64,000 nt of DNA, taken from positions 1-64,000 of the forward strand of contig CAMZEN010000009.1 of the NCBI GenBank assembly GCA_947305775.1. Reading direction: 5' to 3'. How positions within the stretch are numbered: the first letter of the stretch is position 1; each line of letters opens with the position of its first letter. This DNA comes from an uncultured Verrucomicrobiota bacterium (lineage in GTDB: Bacteria > Verrucomicrobiota > Kiritimatiellia > RFP12 > UBA1067). The position numbers and the translations under genes are program-made. This document shows positions 9,255 through 19,461 of this stretch, piece by piece. The notes under the pieces are model-generated. The model searched no databases. It was not told the origin of the DNA and saw only the letters and a list, made by a program, of their open reading frames with translations.

Positions 9255-12200
9255 ATGAAAAGAATGAAAGAAACGATAGGGCGTCTTGCCGCGGGTAGTC
9301 TGCGGTGGGCGGCTTTGGCAGTTGCTATCGGTCTCGCCGGTAGCGCATGGGCGGCGACGGCACCAAGTATAACTGTTGACGGTGCCAATGTCACAGTACA
9401 TAACGACAATGGAACCCAATGGGATAATGCCGGCATCAACACCATGAGCTCGTATCAAGATACGACGTTCACAATCCCAAGCGGCACAGATCTTGCCGCT
9501 GGTACGAAAGTTCTTGTTTCGACCATATCCATTGGCGCATCTTCTTCGCAACCTGGCAATCTACCGGCAAAGTTGTCGCTAACCGTTGGTGGTACTACGT
9601 ACGTGTCGAAGACTGCCACTGTTACCGCCGGGGGATTCACATCTTCTGGTAAGAATAAGCATACGTATTCATTTGATGGCAAGTATTGCATTCTTACCGT
9701 AGACACGGCTGCAAGTTTAAAGTGGATAAATGAAGATGGCTCTGAATTGCAGGGGTTTGCGGCATTTGGCCTTGTTAAAGATGGTCATCAGTTCATAACC
9801 AGAATTAAATGGAGTACATCTGTCCCCGTGACTGAAGTGACCGGCAAGATTGTCACGGTTGCAACTGGCGCCCTGACAGACATATATAATACAGACACCA
9901 CTCCGAAGTGCCTTCAGGATGCCACAGGGTGGATTTCGACGGCTACGGCTAGCACTGGTGAGATAATCTTGTTGAATGGTTCGAATGGCTACGGCCTTCG
10001 CCTGACTAATGGAAACTCGCTGAGAGATAACTCTCGCAATACTTTTTCTGTTTGGCCGAAGCTTTCTGGCAATGGCACCCTTACGACAGGCGACAACAAC
10101 TGGCAGACCCCCGCGTTGAAGATTTATGATGCTTCTGATTTCACCGGCAGCATCAATGCAAGTGCTGGCAATATCTATTTGGCAGTTATTTTCTGTGCTG
10201 AGAATGATACATTCTCGCCGAGTGTTTACGAAGAGATTGGCAGTAAGTCAGGTCTCATCTACATTAAGTCTGGAACATCGGTTACGGTTGCCGAGGGTGC
10301 GACATGGACTGCTGTTAATGGCATTGTGAACAAGGGTAGTCTCACCGTCAATGGCACGGTTGCGAGCGCGATCAGCAACGTTGGTGGTACGGTCACCGTC
10401 AATGGCACGGTTGCGAGCGCGATCAGCAACGTTGGTGGTACGGTCACCGTCAACGCAGGTGCGACACTAGCGTCCTTTGGTTCTGTGCGCGACTTCACTG
10501 GTTTCGCAATCGATTCTTCCGTTCCGGTCAAGGTTACCATGTCCGAAGAGGAATATGGCAAGGGATTGCTTAGCATTTCAGGCGCAAGCGGGATTTCGTC
10601 CATCACCGTACTCGCCCCTGACGGTACTACGGTAGTGACTACGCTCACTCCTGAAAATGGAGCGGCCGCATATAATAGAGGAACCGTTCTTGTTTCTGGT
10701 AAGGCCTGCTGGTGCGATTATGAGATGGATTATGAGAGTGGAATTGCGAGCAAGACAGGCTTCCAGAATACAGGTACGGAATCAACAGGTTTGCATGAAG
10801 ATAGCAGCATTAATGGTGACAACGCATTTTACAATGGAATGCTTTATACCTACGCACATCCTTACCGCGACCCCATAACATATCCAAGCGACGGCAATTG
10901 GACTGCTGTTGTCCGTTGTACTGTGCCTGCATACGAGAACGCGGCGGTTATTACTTTCGGAACGAGGGGCGGTGGTCTTATAGGTCTCGTGGCCGGTGCA
11001 GATCCTGAGACGCAGATGCGCCTTGTCCAGACAACCGGAAATAGCCACTTTATAACAAACGCTACAATGACGGTGCAGAACGCGACCACTGCGCAGCATG
11101 TGTACATCTTTTCAGTCGAGAATAACCAGACTGTGAAGGTCTATTGCGATGGCGATTTGGTTCTCAACAAGACGTTCGATTCGCAGTTTTCGATTGGCAA
11201 CGGTCTCCAGATAGGTTCCGTATGTGGTGGCGTTGGAGCAACCGGAATCATCCGCTTTGCGAAGGGAGAATCCCCTGCCAACACGCTCAGTGAGACGGTG
11301 CAGAAAAACGCCCGCATTGATTGTGTCAGGCTGTACAATTATATTATCAGCCCCGAACAGGTAGCACAGCTGTCCGTTGAGTTCCCGGCCGTGAAGCTCT
11401 ATCGCGCGACGGTCGCGGGCGGTGCGACGACGGACTGGGGTTCGCTTACCTGGACTCCCGGTTGGGATGGCGGCAATACCTCTTCCAAGATCATCCTTAC
11501 AGTGGAGGGCGATGCAGCGCTGACGCTTACCAACTCCATTACAGCAGACGAATTCGTGATTAATGTGCCTTCGGACAATGTCCTTACGCTGTCCAAGTTT
11601 GCAAGTGGTACGACCCTTAATGTGACTAAGCCTATTGAGGTCTCTGGTGGTACGGTATATTTTAATCCTGGCTTTAACAACTCCATTGGACTAGGAGATC
11701 TTAACTTTGGAGGTACAGGTACGGTTCGACTTGGCAATGGCATTATTGTAACAGAGAACATCAGTGGTGCGGCAAGTGTGGAATTGCTTTCAGGGGTTTC
11801 TGCCATCATTTATGGTGGGGCGATTTCAAATCCTCTAAAAGGTGTCGGATTGCTTGACTATACCTATGATTCGCTGCCAAGCGGACTTTCGTTCGGTGAT
11901 TGGACAGGAACAGTCAGGCTGCCTGAATTCACGGCCGATGCATTGAACCTTAACAACTACGGTAAGTCTGGCTCGACTGTTGAGATTATGGCCATTAACG
12001 GCGGTTGGATTGCCGAGGCAGGAAAGACCGTTGCACCGACGCTCAAACTGAGCGGTAACATGACGATTAATGCGATGTCTTCCTGGACATACACCTTCGC
12101 CGAGATTACTGGCGGCGGCAATCTCTCGTTCTCGACGAGCGCTAATTCGCCGACCGTCAACATCACTAAGGTTGCGGAAGGATACTCGGGCACGATTTCC

Positions 12201-15200
12201 TCGACGCTCTCGGATCCTGTGACGATTGCAACTCTCGATCGCGCGGCAGAGACTCCGGTGACGGCTGGCAGCAAGCTTCTCGGCACGAGCAGCGGAGTTC
12301 AGGCGTCGGCGCTCACGCTGGCGGGCGTGGCTACGAGCATCACTCCCGTGTTCGATACGGACGGTCTCTATGTCAAGGCGGCTTCCGTCACGAAGAATGA
12401 CACGACGACCAACTATGACACGGTTTCTGCCGCACTGACGGCGGCCGGAAATGATGCTGCGACCATCAAGCTTCTTATGCCTACAGACAGCGCAGTCGCC
12501 TTGGCTCCAGGTCAGACGCTCGTGAACGGCAACCTTACATCGGGCGGAGTCACTGGTCCCAACGGTTATGAAGTTGTCAATAACAACGGCACTTACACGC
12601 TGGTTGACAATACGGCTTCGACATGGGCTCCGGGAGATGGAAGCGACAATTCCTGGAATACCGGCGCCAACTGGTCTACTGGCTATAAGCCGACGCAGTA
12701 CACAGCAGTTACGTTCCCTGCGAATGTGGATGGTTGGACGGTGGGCATCCCCGGAAATGCCGGTAATGAGAAGTGTGCTTCGATGACGCTCGACGGCGAT
12801 GTGACTTTCCAGCGCGGCGGCAACGATTGGGCCAAGCTGTGCGTATATGGCGCAATCAGTGGCGAAGGCACTCTTACGCTTAACCAGACTTGCATTGAGA
12901 ATGACTCCGGTAGTGTAATTACAATTCCTGGGCCGGTCGTGATCGTCGGCAGCAACGACTCGGCGTTTTTGGGCGCCAATGGCTGGACGATTGCCGGTGA
13001 TCTGTCTGTCGATGGCTACTTCAAGACCCAGATCCCGATCACCGTAACTGGCGATGCCGTGTTCGCGGCAAGCGGCGCGAAAGTCGAAACCCAGTCTGCC
13101 ATTACCATCACCGGCACGACCACGCTGAATGGTGACTTCTCGCGTGATACAACATATGGCGATGCGCAGCTGACGTTCGGTGATGTCACTGTTGCTGCTT
13201 CCACAACGATAACAGGTGCCAAGCCGACAACGTTCGCGGGAACGGTTACGCTAGCCGGTGATGCGACGCTGACGGTTCCTACGGCAACAACAACCGTCGC
13301 TGACGCCACTTTCGAGGCGGATGATTCCAATTCCTATGTGAAGAGCGAAATCAGTGACGCGAACACGGTATACTCGCTTGAGACCTACAAGACAGTTACC
13401 TTCTTTGACGAGGATGGTACAACGGTTCTTCAGACTGCTTCCAACTACAAGCTGGGCGACACCGTTACGGCGCCTGCCGATCCTACCAAGACGGCGACTG
13501 CTCAGTACACCTACACCTTCGCTGGCTGGACGCCTGCGTTTGCTGAGACGGTGACTGGTGATGCCACCTACACGGCGACCTACTCCTCGACCGTCAACGA
13601 GTACACGATCACGTGGGTTGTTGACGAGACCTCCGACACCACGCAGGTTGCGTATGGCACGGTCCCGACCTACACTGATCCGGTCAAGCAGTACTATACC
13701 TTCACGGGCTGGGATCCCACCCCGGTTGCGGTTACTGGTTCTGCGACCTACACGGCCACCTTCTCCCGCAACACGGTGACGGTGACTGTGCCTACAGTTG
13801 AGAACGCGACGGTCAGCGTGCAGTACACGACGGGCGGTGTTTCATCTACCGGCACTGAGGCTGGTACTTACACGGTCGACGCCGGCACCTCGGTTACCGT
13901 GACCTACACTGCGGCCGAGGGCTACTACTTTGGCGGCAGCACGACCAAGGAGTTCAACTATAATACCGTTACCGAGGCTCCCTCGATTTCGGTCGATCCT
14001 GCGCTGCACATCTATCTCGACCAGACGTCGGTCGAAGTGAACTACAACGGCACGGTCTATATTTCTGTCGTCGGTGCACCTGAAGAAGCAACATACAGCT
14101 GGTCGTGCGAAGACGAGAACGCAGAGTTCGACTTGGAGAACGCGAATTCATCTACTGTTGAAATTACAGCATGGGGATGGACAACGCCTGGTGACTACAT
14201 CTTCAATGTCGATGTAACGATCGGCGGTGATACCTTCCAGCTGTCTGCGACGGTAACGGTTGTGGATGTTGCGGCGGTTGTTGACGGAACCCCGTATACA
14301 GTAGCGGAAATTGACGATGCCATAAATACAGCCATATCCACCGGTGAAGTGCTTGAGCTCTACTATGATGATATCTCTGGAGAGTTTGCGCTTGCAGCGG
14401 ATCAGGTGCTGAGAGTGAAGGCTATGAGCGACTGGGTATTCCTAGAAGACAGTCTTGAAAGCGCTTTAAAAGGCCCAGCAAACACTGTTGAGACATGCTA
14501 TGTCATTGAGTCTGAGGAAGACCAGGATGGCGTTGTCACTTACTCCGTCGGCGAGGTTGATACGGCAGTCGAATATAAGGATGGCACCACAGTCCAATAC
14601 TACGCTGAACTGCCCAGAAGCGGTAGCGTTTACCCGCTTGGGAATGGTACATACAAACTCTTCAAGGACTTGTCAGTCGGTAATAGAGCAGTTGAAGTGT
14701 CTGGAACTGGCGCAGTAACTCTTGACCTTAACGGTAATACGATTTACTCGACAAGGAATAATACGCAAGGCGCAATCTCGCTTCCGCTCGGTGCAACGTT
14801 GACGATTTGCGATAGTGTCGGCGGCGGCGGACTTGAGACTGAAGGTAATTATCTGATAGGAATTAAGAACGCGTCTGGTTCTGGCACTATTACGTTGAAC
14901 ATTACCGGAGGTCGATTCGTTTCGTCGAATAGTAACATACGGCTTACGAATGATTTCGCGCTGACTATCACAGGCGGCTCGTTCTCGAACTTTACTACAA
15001 TTTCGAACTATGTCCCTGAGGGCTATGTCGCGGTTGCCGACACGCCTGAAACCGGTTGGTACACGGTTATGGATCGCGTGACTGTCACGCTCCCTGCGTA
15101 TGACTCCACGAAGGTTCAGCCCACTGTCACGGCGTCGGCTGGCAATGTTACGGACAACGGCGACGGAACCTATCTGGTTCAGGCCGGTTCCACGGTGACA

Positions 15201-18050
15201 ATCACCTGGACGGCTGTCGGCGCGAACATCGTGACATCCGAGGCGCAGGTCATTGAGAATGTAACGTCCAACGTCACAGCTGATTCCGTCACGGCTCCTA
15301 CGGTCGTCCCGGCGGTGGCAGTTGTCGGAGGCGTCTACAAGGCCACGCTCGCGGAGGCGATCGGCGCTGCCCAGGCCGGCGACACCGTGGCGCTCATCGC
15401 GGACTGCACGGCGGATGCGGCCAAGACGACGGCGGCGGACCGCCTCGTGGTGACGAAGGCGATCACGATCGACTTCGGTGCGTACACCTATTCGGTGCCT
15501 GGCTCACTTGAGCCGACGGCGAACTGGTGCGCAATCTACATCGATGCCAACACGACGGTGACCGGCACGACCGGCGGCGTTGACTGCCTCGACAAGGAAG
15601 ACCCGTCTGACAAGTGCGGCGTCTACGCGTTCAATGTGCGCGAGGGCGCTAAGCTGACGATTGCGGGCGGCCACTACCACGGCGGCGGCACGATTGTCCA
15701 GGCGCAGCTTGGCACGGTCGAGATCACGGGTGGCACGTTCACGGTGACTCCGTTCGATGCCCCGTATGGCAGCGACTTCGCGTTCAACTGCGTCGATGCG
15801 AGCTATCAGGCTGGCGATGCCGGCTTCTCGATCAGCGGCGGCACGTTCGTCGGGTTCGACCCGCAGGACAACAAGTCCGAGGGTGCGGGCACGGACTACA
15901 CGGCCGATGGCTTCGTCGCGATCGACGACGGCGAAGGCACGTTCACAGTCGTCGAAGGCTACAACGTGACTTACAAGAACGGCGACACCGTCCTTGAGAC
16001 ATACCGCGTTGCAAAGGCCGAACCCGCTACCCCGGCCTACGCCGGCGAGACGCCTGTCAAGCCTGCGGATGAGCTGTACACCTACACGTTCGCAGGCTGG
16101 GATCCGGCTGTTGCGGAGACGGTGACCGAAGACGCCACCTACGCGGCGACCTTCACGCCTGTTGCGAAGTACACCACCTTCACGGTTGCTGTTCCCGAGA
16201 ACACGACGGTTACGGTGACTGGTGCGACACTTGTCGAGGGCAACACGTACCGTGCGGACGCGGGTGCCGAGGTTACTATTACGTATGCCGCTTCTGGCGC
16301 ATATGTCGCGAGCGGCACGAAGACCCAGAAGGTCACCCCGACTGCCAACCAGACGGTTGAGCCGCCGTCCACCTACACGGTCGTTCCGGCTACGGTCGAG
16401 TTCACGAATCCGAGCAGCGTGGTCACCTATTACACCGAGTCCAATCTCAACTCGCTCAACAACGGCACGTACAAGCTGCTTGCTGACGTGACCCGTACTC
16501 AGCGCATGGCGTTCGGCACCTGGGCGAGCTCCGTGACGCTCGACCTGAACGGATTCACGCTCACCTCCACGGCGTCCGACTGCGCAATCACGCTCGGCCG
16601 CGCCGGTACGGCGGCTGCGCCGAAGGTCTTCAACCTCGTTGACACGAGCACGGAGAAGGGCGGCATGCTGGCGTTCACCACGACTCCCAGCTCCACCACC
16701 TCCGCAATCCGCACAAGCGGCAAGTACAACCAGGTGACGATCGGCGAGGGCGTGACTGTGACCGGCGGATGCATCCTGATGTCCGGCGCGAACCAGACGC
16801 TCACGGTCTACGGTACGGTCAATGGTGGCGAAGATTTCGCAATCGCCTCTCAGGGCGACTCCACCAAGGACTTGACGCTCACGGTCGCGGCTGGCGCGAC
16901 AGTGACCTCCAGCACCACGGCGATCTACCTGCCCGGCACGGGCACGGCGACGATCGCGGGCACGGTGACGGGTGCGACCGGCGTCGAGGTCCGTTCCGGA
17001 ACGCTCAATGTTGTTGACGGTGCGGAGATCACGGCTATCGGCGCGTTCAGCGAGGCGGCGAACGGCAGCGGCACGACGGTCGTCGGTGCGGCAGTTGCGG
17101 TTTCGCAGCACACGACGAAGAACCCGATATCGGTTACCGTCAGCGGCGGCACGCTCACCGGCGCGAAGGCGCTCTACGAGACCGATGTCCAGAACGGCGA
17201 AGGAACGACGGGTGTCGCGATGGCGGTCACCGGCGGCACGTTCGTCGGTGCTGTCGAGTCCGACGACGTCACCGGCTTCATCTCCGGCGGAACGTTCGAT
17301 GCCGAGGTCTCCCCTGCCTACTGCGCGGCGGGCTATGAGCCTAAGGACAACGGCGATGGCACCTATGGTGTCCAGACCGCGAAGGTCGAGGTTGAGGTTG
17401 ACGAAGTGCCTACAACGACCGATCCGGTCACTGTGCTTGTTGCGGTGCCGCAGGCTTGCGCGGCTGATGAGCTCATTGATACGGCGAACCGCGCCGAGGG
17501 CGATATCCTCAAGGCTTATGTGAAGGGCGACGATTGCTTCTACACCTGGGAGCTTGACTCGACCAAAGCATGGCAGCCCAAGGAGACCTATAAGGTTGAC
17601 GAAAGCGGCGCAACGGTAAGCTCAAAGCCTGCTGCAGAAGTCAACCTCACGGCTGGCCAGTCGGTCTGGGTGACGATTAAGACAGACGAAACGATCAAGC
17701 TTCTGCTCACCTACAACCCTGAGCCTGTCGCTGTCGAGGTCGATACGGGCTGGAACATGGTTGCTCCCACCACGCCTGGCGGCACAACCGTCAAGGAGAT
17801 CGCCGAAACTTCTGGCGCTACGGTCAAAGATGCGATTGTCGTGCCGACAAAGGCTGCTCCTAAGGTCTACACCAAGGATGAGACTACGGGCGAGTGGGGC
17901 TTCGCCGACATCCAGGAAGTTGTTGTGGAAACCGTTACGGGTACCAAGAAGCGCGCGATTCCGTTCCACAACACTGCAGACACGACCATCAAGGCCGGAA
18001 AGGGTGTCTGGTTCGTGAACGGTGGCAACACCAAGGAGATCAACCTCTAA
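9255..18050 (+). CDS. Giant exported surface protein with InlB/Listeria-Bacteroides-type repeats
   Basis: 2931 aa; signal peptide 'LRWAALAVAIGLAGSAWAA'; repeats like 'VTFFDEDGTTVLQTASNYKLGDTVTAPADPTKTATAQYTYTFAGWTPAFAETVTGDATYTATYS'. Confidence 0.9.
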   Translation: MKRMKETIGRLAAGSLRWAALAVAIGLAGSAWAATAPSITVDGANVTVHNDNGTQWDNAGINTMSSYQDTTFTIPSGTDLAAGTKVLVSTISIGASSSQPGNLPAKLSLTVGGTTYVSKTATVTAGGFTSSGKNKHTYSFDGKYCILTVDTAASLKWINEDGSELQGFAAFGLVKDGHQFITRIKWSTSVPVTEVTGKIVTVATGALTDIYNTDTTPKCLQDATGWISTATASTGEIILLNGSNGYGLRLTNGNSLRDNSRNTFSVWPKLSGNGTLTTGDNNWQTPALKIYDASDFTGSINASAGNIYLAVIFCAENDTFSPSVYEEIGSKSGLIYIKSGTSVTVAEGATWTAVNGIVNKGSLTVNGTVASAISNVGGTVTVNGTVASAISNVGGTVTVNAGATLASFGSVRDFTGFAIDSSVPVKVTMSEEEYGKGLLSISGASGISSITVLAPDGTTVVTTLTPENGAAAYNRGTVLVSGKACWCDYEMDYESGIASKTGFQNTGTESTGLHEDSSINGDNAFYNGMLYTYAHPYRDPITYPSDGNWTAVVRCTVPAYENAAVITFGTRGGGLIGLVAGADPETQMRLVQTTGNSHFITNATMTVQNATTAQHVYIFSVENNQTVKVYCDGDLVLNKTFDSQFSIGNGLQIGSVCGGVGATGIIRFAKGESPANTLSETVQKNARIDCVRLYNYIISPEQVAQLSVEFPAVKLYRATVAGGATTDWGSLTWTPGWDGGNTSSKIILTVEGDAALTLTNSITADEFVINVPSDNVLTLSKFASGTTLNVTKPIEVSGGTVYFNPGFNNSIGLGDLNFGGTGTVRLGNGIIVTENISGAASVELLSGVSAIIYGGAISNPLKGVGLLDYTYDSLPSGLSFGDWTGTVRLPEFTADALNLNNYGKSGSTVEIMAINGGWIAEAGKTVAPTLKLSGNMTINAMSSWTYTFAEITGGGNLSFSTSANSPTVNITKVAEGYSGTISSTLSDPVTIATLDRAAETPVTAGSKLLGTSSGVQASALTLAGVATSITPVFDTDGLYVKAASVTKNDTTTNYDTVSAALTAAGNDAATIKLLMPTDSAVALAPGQTLVNGNLTSGGVTGPNGYEVVNNNGTYTLVDNTASTWAPGDGSDNSWNTGANWSTGYKPTQYTAVTFPANVDGWTVGIPGNAGNEKCASMTLDGDVTFQRGGNDWAKLCVYGAISGEGTLTLNQTCIENDSGSVITIPGPVVIVGSNDSAFLGANGWTIAGDLSVDGYFKTQIPITVTGDAVFAASGAKVETQSAITITGTTTLNGDFSRDTTYGDAQLTFGDVTVAASTTITGAKPTTFAGTVTLAGDATLTVPTATTTVADATFEADDSNSYVKSEISDANTVYSLETYKTVTFFDEDGTTVLQTASNYKLGDTVTAPADPTKTATAQYTYTFAGWTPAFAETVTGDATYTATYSSTVNEYTITWVVDETSDTTQVAYGTVPTYTDPVKQYYTFTGWDPTPVAVTGSATYTATFSRNTVTVTVPTVENATVSVQYTTGGVSSTGTEAGTYTVDAGTSVTVTYTAAEGYYFGGSTTKEFNYNTVTEAPSISVDPALHIYLDQTSVEVNYNGTVYISVVGAPEEATYSWSCEDENAEFDLENANSSTVEITAWGWTTPGDYIFNVDVTIGGDTFQLSATVTVVDVAAVVDGTPYTVAEIDDAINTAISTGEVLELYYDDISGEFALAADQVLRVKAMSDWVFLEDSLESALKGPANTVETCYVIESEEDQDGVVTYSVGEVDTAVEYKDGTTVQYYAELPRSGSVYPLGNGTYKLFKDLSVGNRAVEVSGTGAVTLDLNGNTIYSTRNNTQGAISLPLGATLTICDSVGGGGLETEGNYLIGIKNASGSGTITLNITGGRFVSSNSNIRLTNDFALTITGGSFSNFTTISNYVPEGYVAVADTPETGWYTVMDRVTVTLPAYDSTKVQPTVTASAGNVTDNGDGTYLVQAGSTVTITWTAVGANIVTSEAQVIENVTSNVTADSVTAPTVVPAVAVVGGVYKATLAEAIGAAQAGDTVALIADCTADAAKTTAADRLVVTKAITIDFGAYTYSVPGSLEPTANWCAIYIDANTTVTGTTGGVDCLDKEDPSDKCGVYAFNVREGAKLTIAGGHYHGGGTIVQAQLGTVEITGGTFTVTPFDAPYGSDFAFNCVDASYQAGDAGFSISGGTFVGFDPQDNKSEGAGTDYTADGFVAIDDGEGTFTVVEGYNVTYKNGDTVLETYRVAKAEPATPAYAGETPVKPADELYTYTFAGWDPAVAETVTEDATYAATFTPVAKYTTFTVAVPENTTVTVTGATLVEGNTYRADAGAEVTITYAASGAYVASGTKTQKVTPTANQTVEPPSTYTVVPATVEFTNPSSVVTYYTESNLNSLNNGTYKLLADVTRTQRMAFGTWASSVTLDLNGFTLTSTASDCAITLGRAGTAAAPKVFNLVDTSTEKGGMLAFTTTPSSTTSAIRTSGKYNQVTIGEGVTVTGGCILMSGANQTLTVYGTVNGGEDFAIASQGDSTKDLTLTVAAGATVTSSTTAIYLPGTGTATIAGTVTGATGVEVRSGTLNVVDGAEITAIGAFSEAANGSGTTVVGAAVAVSQHTTKNPISVTVSGGTLTGAKALYETDVQNGEGTTGVAMAVTGGTFVGAVESDDVTGFISGGTFDAEVSPAYCAAGYEPKDNGDGTYGVQTAKVEVEVDEVPTTTDPVTVLVAVPQACAADELIDTANRAEGDILKAYVKGDDCFYTWELDSTKAWQPKETYKVDESGATVSSKPAAEVNLTAGQSVWVTIKTDETIKLLLTYNPEPVAVEVDTGWNMVAPTTPGGTTVKEIAETSGATVKDAIVVPTKAAPKVYTKDETTGEWGFADIQEVVVETVTGTKKRAIPFHNTADTTIKAGKGVWFVNGGNTKEINL
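10344..10445 (+). repeat. Two perfect 51-bp tandem repeats inside the giant gene (17-aa TVNGTVASAISNVGGTV)
   Basis: Direct reading; units 10344-10394 and 10395-10445. Confidence 0.9.
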
Positions 18051-18072
18051 TATTTGACAAGGAACAACAACA

Positions 18073-18603
18073 ATGAAAACGATCAAACTTATCGCAGTTC
18101 TCGCAATCGCGCTCGCGGCTTCGGCCGCAAGCGCCGCGGTGGACAGTTATCTCTACTGGATGGTTGATGGTGCTAAGTACGGCGGCTCGGATGTGGCCTT
18201 CGACTACGCTACCATAAGCGTGGATGGGGGCGCCACCTATCTGAACCTCTATGGTGCAGACGCTACGACATCCGATCTTACGGAGTTCGCGTCCGCCGGA
18301 TATTACACCTCGACGCCTGCCGCCTCAACATATGGTGCGCCGACTCAGGGCCTGTTTGCCGGATTCGACAGCAGCGCTGGCGTCAATACGTTCCTCATTG
18401 AGCTTTGGCTTGATTCCCAGACGGAGCGTGTGGCTTGGCAGACCTACTCGTATGAATACCTTGCAAGCTTCATCTCCGGCGACACCAAGGGTGGATCGTC
18501 CACTCCGTTTGGCGTTACAGACGTTGTTCCTGAGCCGACGAGCGGGTTGCTCTCGCTGTTTGGCCTTGCGGCCCTCGCTCTCCGTCGCAGGAGGCGGGCG
18601 TAA
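18073..18603 (+). CDS. PEP-CTERM sorting-domain exported protein
   Basis: Signal peptide; C-terminus 'VVPEPTSGLLSLFGLAALALRRRRRA'. Confidence 0.9.
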   Translation: MKTIKLIAVLAIALAASAASAAVDSYLYWMVDGAKYGGSDVAFDYATISVDGGATYLNLYGADATTSDLTEFASAGYYTSTPAASTYGAPTQGLFAGFDSSAGVNTFLIELWLDSQTERVAWQTYSYEYLASFISGDTKGGSSTPFGVTDVVPEPTSGLLSLFGLAALALRRRRRA

Positions 18604-18634
18604 TCACGCTTAAGACATACAAGGAGGTAGCATC

Positions 18635-19345
18635 ATGAAGAAACTCATTACACTAGGTTTTGCGGCTATTGCGGCAGGTATGACGTTTGCTGCTGCGAAC
18701 GATGTTCTGATCACGTTCTCAACACCCGGACCCGACACCTATGCGGATGGCGCGACGGTTCTTGACGGCGAGTGCTATGCGCTTTGCTGGTCAAAGGACT
18801 TCTCGCAGTTTGCCATCAAGCCAGACGGCACGGCAGAAGGGGGCTCGGTCGTCCTCAAGGTGCCTGCCGCCAAGGGTGGCCGCTGCCCGACCATCGTGTT
18901 CGAGATCGACGCCGACTATGCGGCCAGCAACTATGCCGGTGGCGAGTGGGCAGTTTATCTGCTTGATACGCGCAAGTTCGGCGAGAACGGCGCCGCGTCG
19001 CTCACGTCGGGTGCGACCAAGGTCAACACCGTTGGCAAGGTTGGCTCCGTCAGCGTTGGAACCGGCACGGCAGCGTTGCTTACCGGAACTGTGGCGGCGG
19101 CGCTTGAACCGACAGGCGAGGTCGCAAAGCCAGAGATCACCGGAATCCGCGTCGTTGGCGGCTACGTTTACATAACCGTGAAAGGAGCCCCCTATCTCGG
19201 TTATGGCCTCACGTCCGGTGATGCTCCTGATTCCGTAGTTTCTGATGTCGAGGGTGCCAGGGCTTCTGCGACAGGCGAAGAGGAGATTACGATTATCACA
19301 GGTGCGAAGAACGGAGGCGAATTCTTCAAGGTCAGGCAGAAGTAA
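18635..19345 (+). CDS. Exported hypothetical protein
   Basis: Signal peptide 'MKKLITLGFAAIAAGMTFAA'; good RBS. Confidence 0.75.
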   Translation: MKKLITLGFAAIAAGMTFAAANDVLITFSTPGPDTYADGATVLDGECYALCWSKDFSQFAIKPDGTAEGGSVVLKVPAAKGGRCPTIVFEIDADYAASNYAGGEWAVYLLDTRKFGENGAASLTSGATKVNTVGKVGSVSVGTGTAALLTGTVAAALEPTGEVAKPEITGIRVVGGYVYITVKGAPYLGYGLTSGDAPDSVVSDVEGARASATGEEEITIITGAKNGGEFFKVRQK

Positions 19346-19362
19346 TCGCCAGGTATCGAATG

Positions 19363-19403
19363 AAACATGCGGTCGCGGGTTCCCTTGCGACCGCATGTTT
19401 TTT
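19363..19403 (+). terminator. Rho-independent terminator
   Basis: AAACATGCGGTCGC-gggttccctt-GCGACCGCATGTTTTTT. Confidence 0.9.
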
Positions 19404-19461
19404 GTCAGTTGTTACATAATGGTACTCTGCACTGAATCGGTGATTTTGATATAATATAACC

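Noticed and set aside
15504-17111. 535-aa antisense ORF inside the giant gene
   Set aside because: Arg-rich translation typical of a GC-rich antisense frame; no domain and no RBS.
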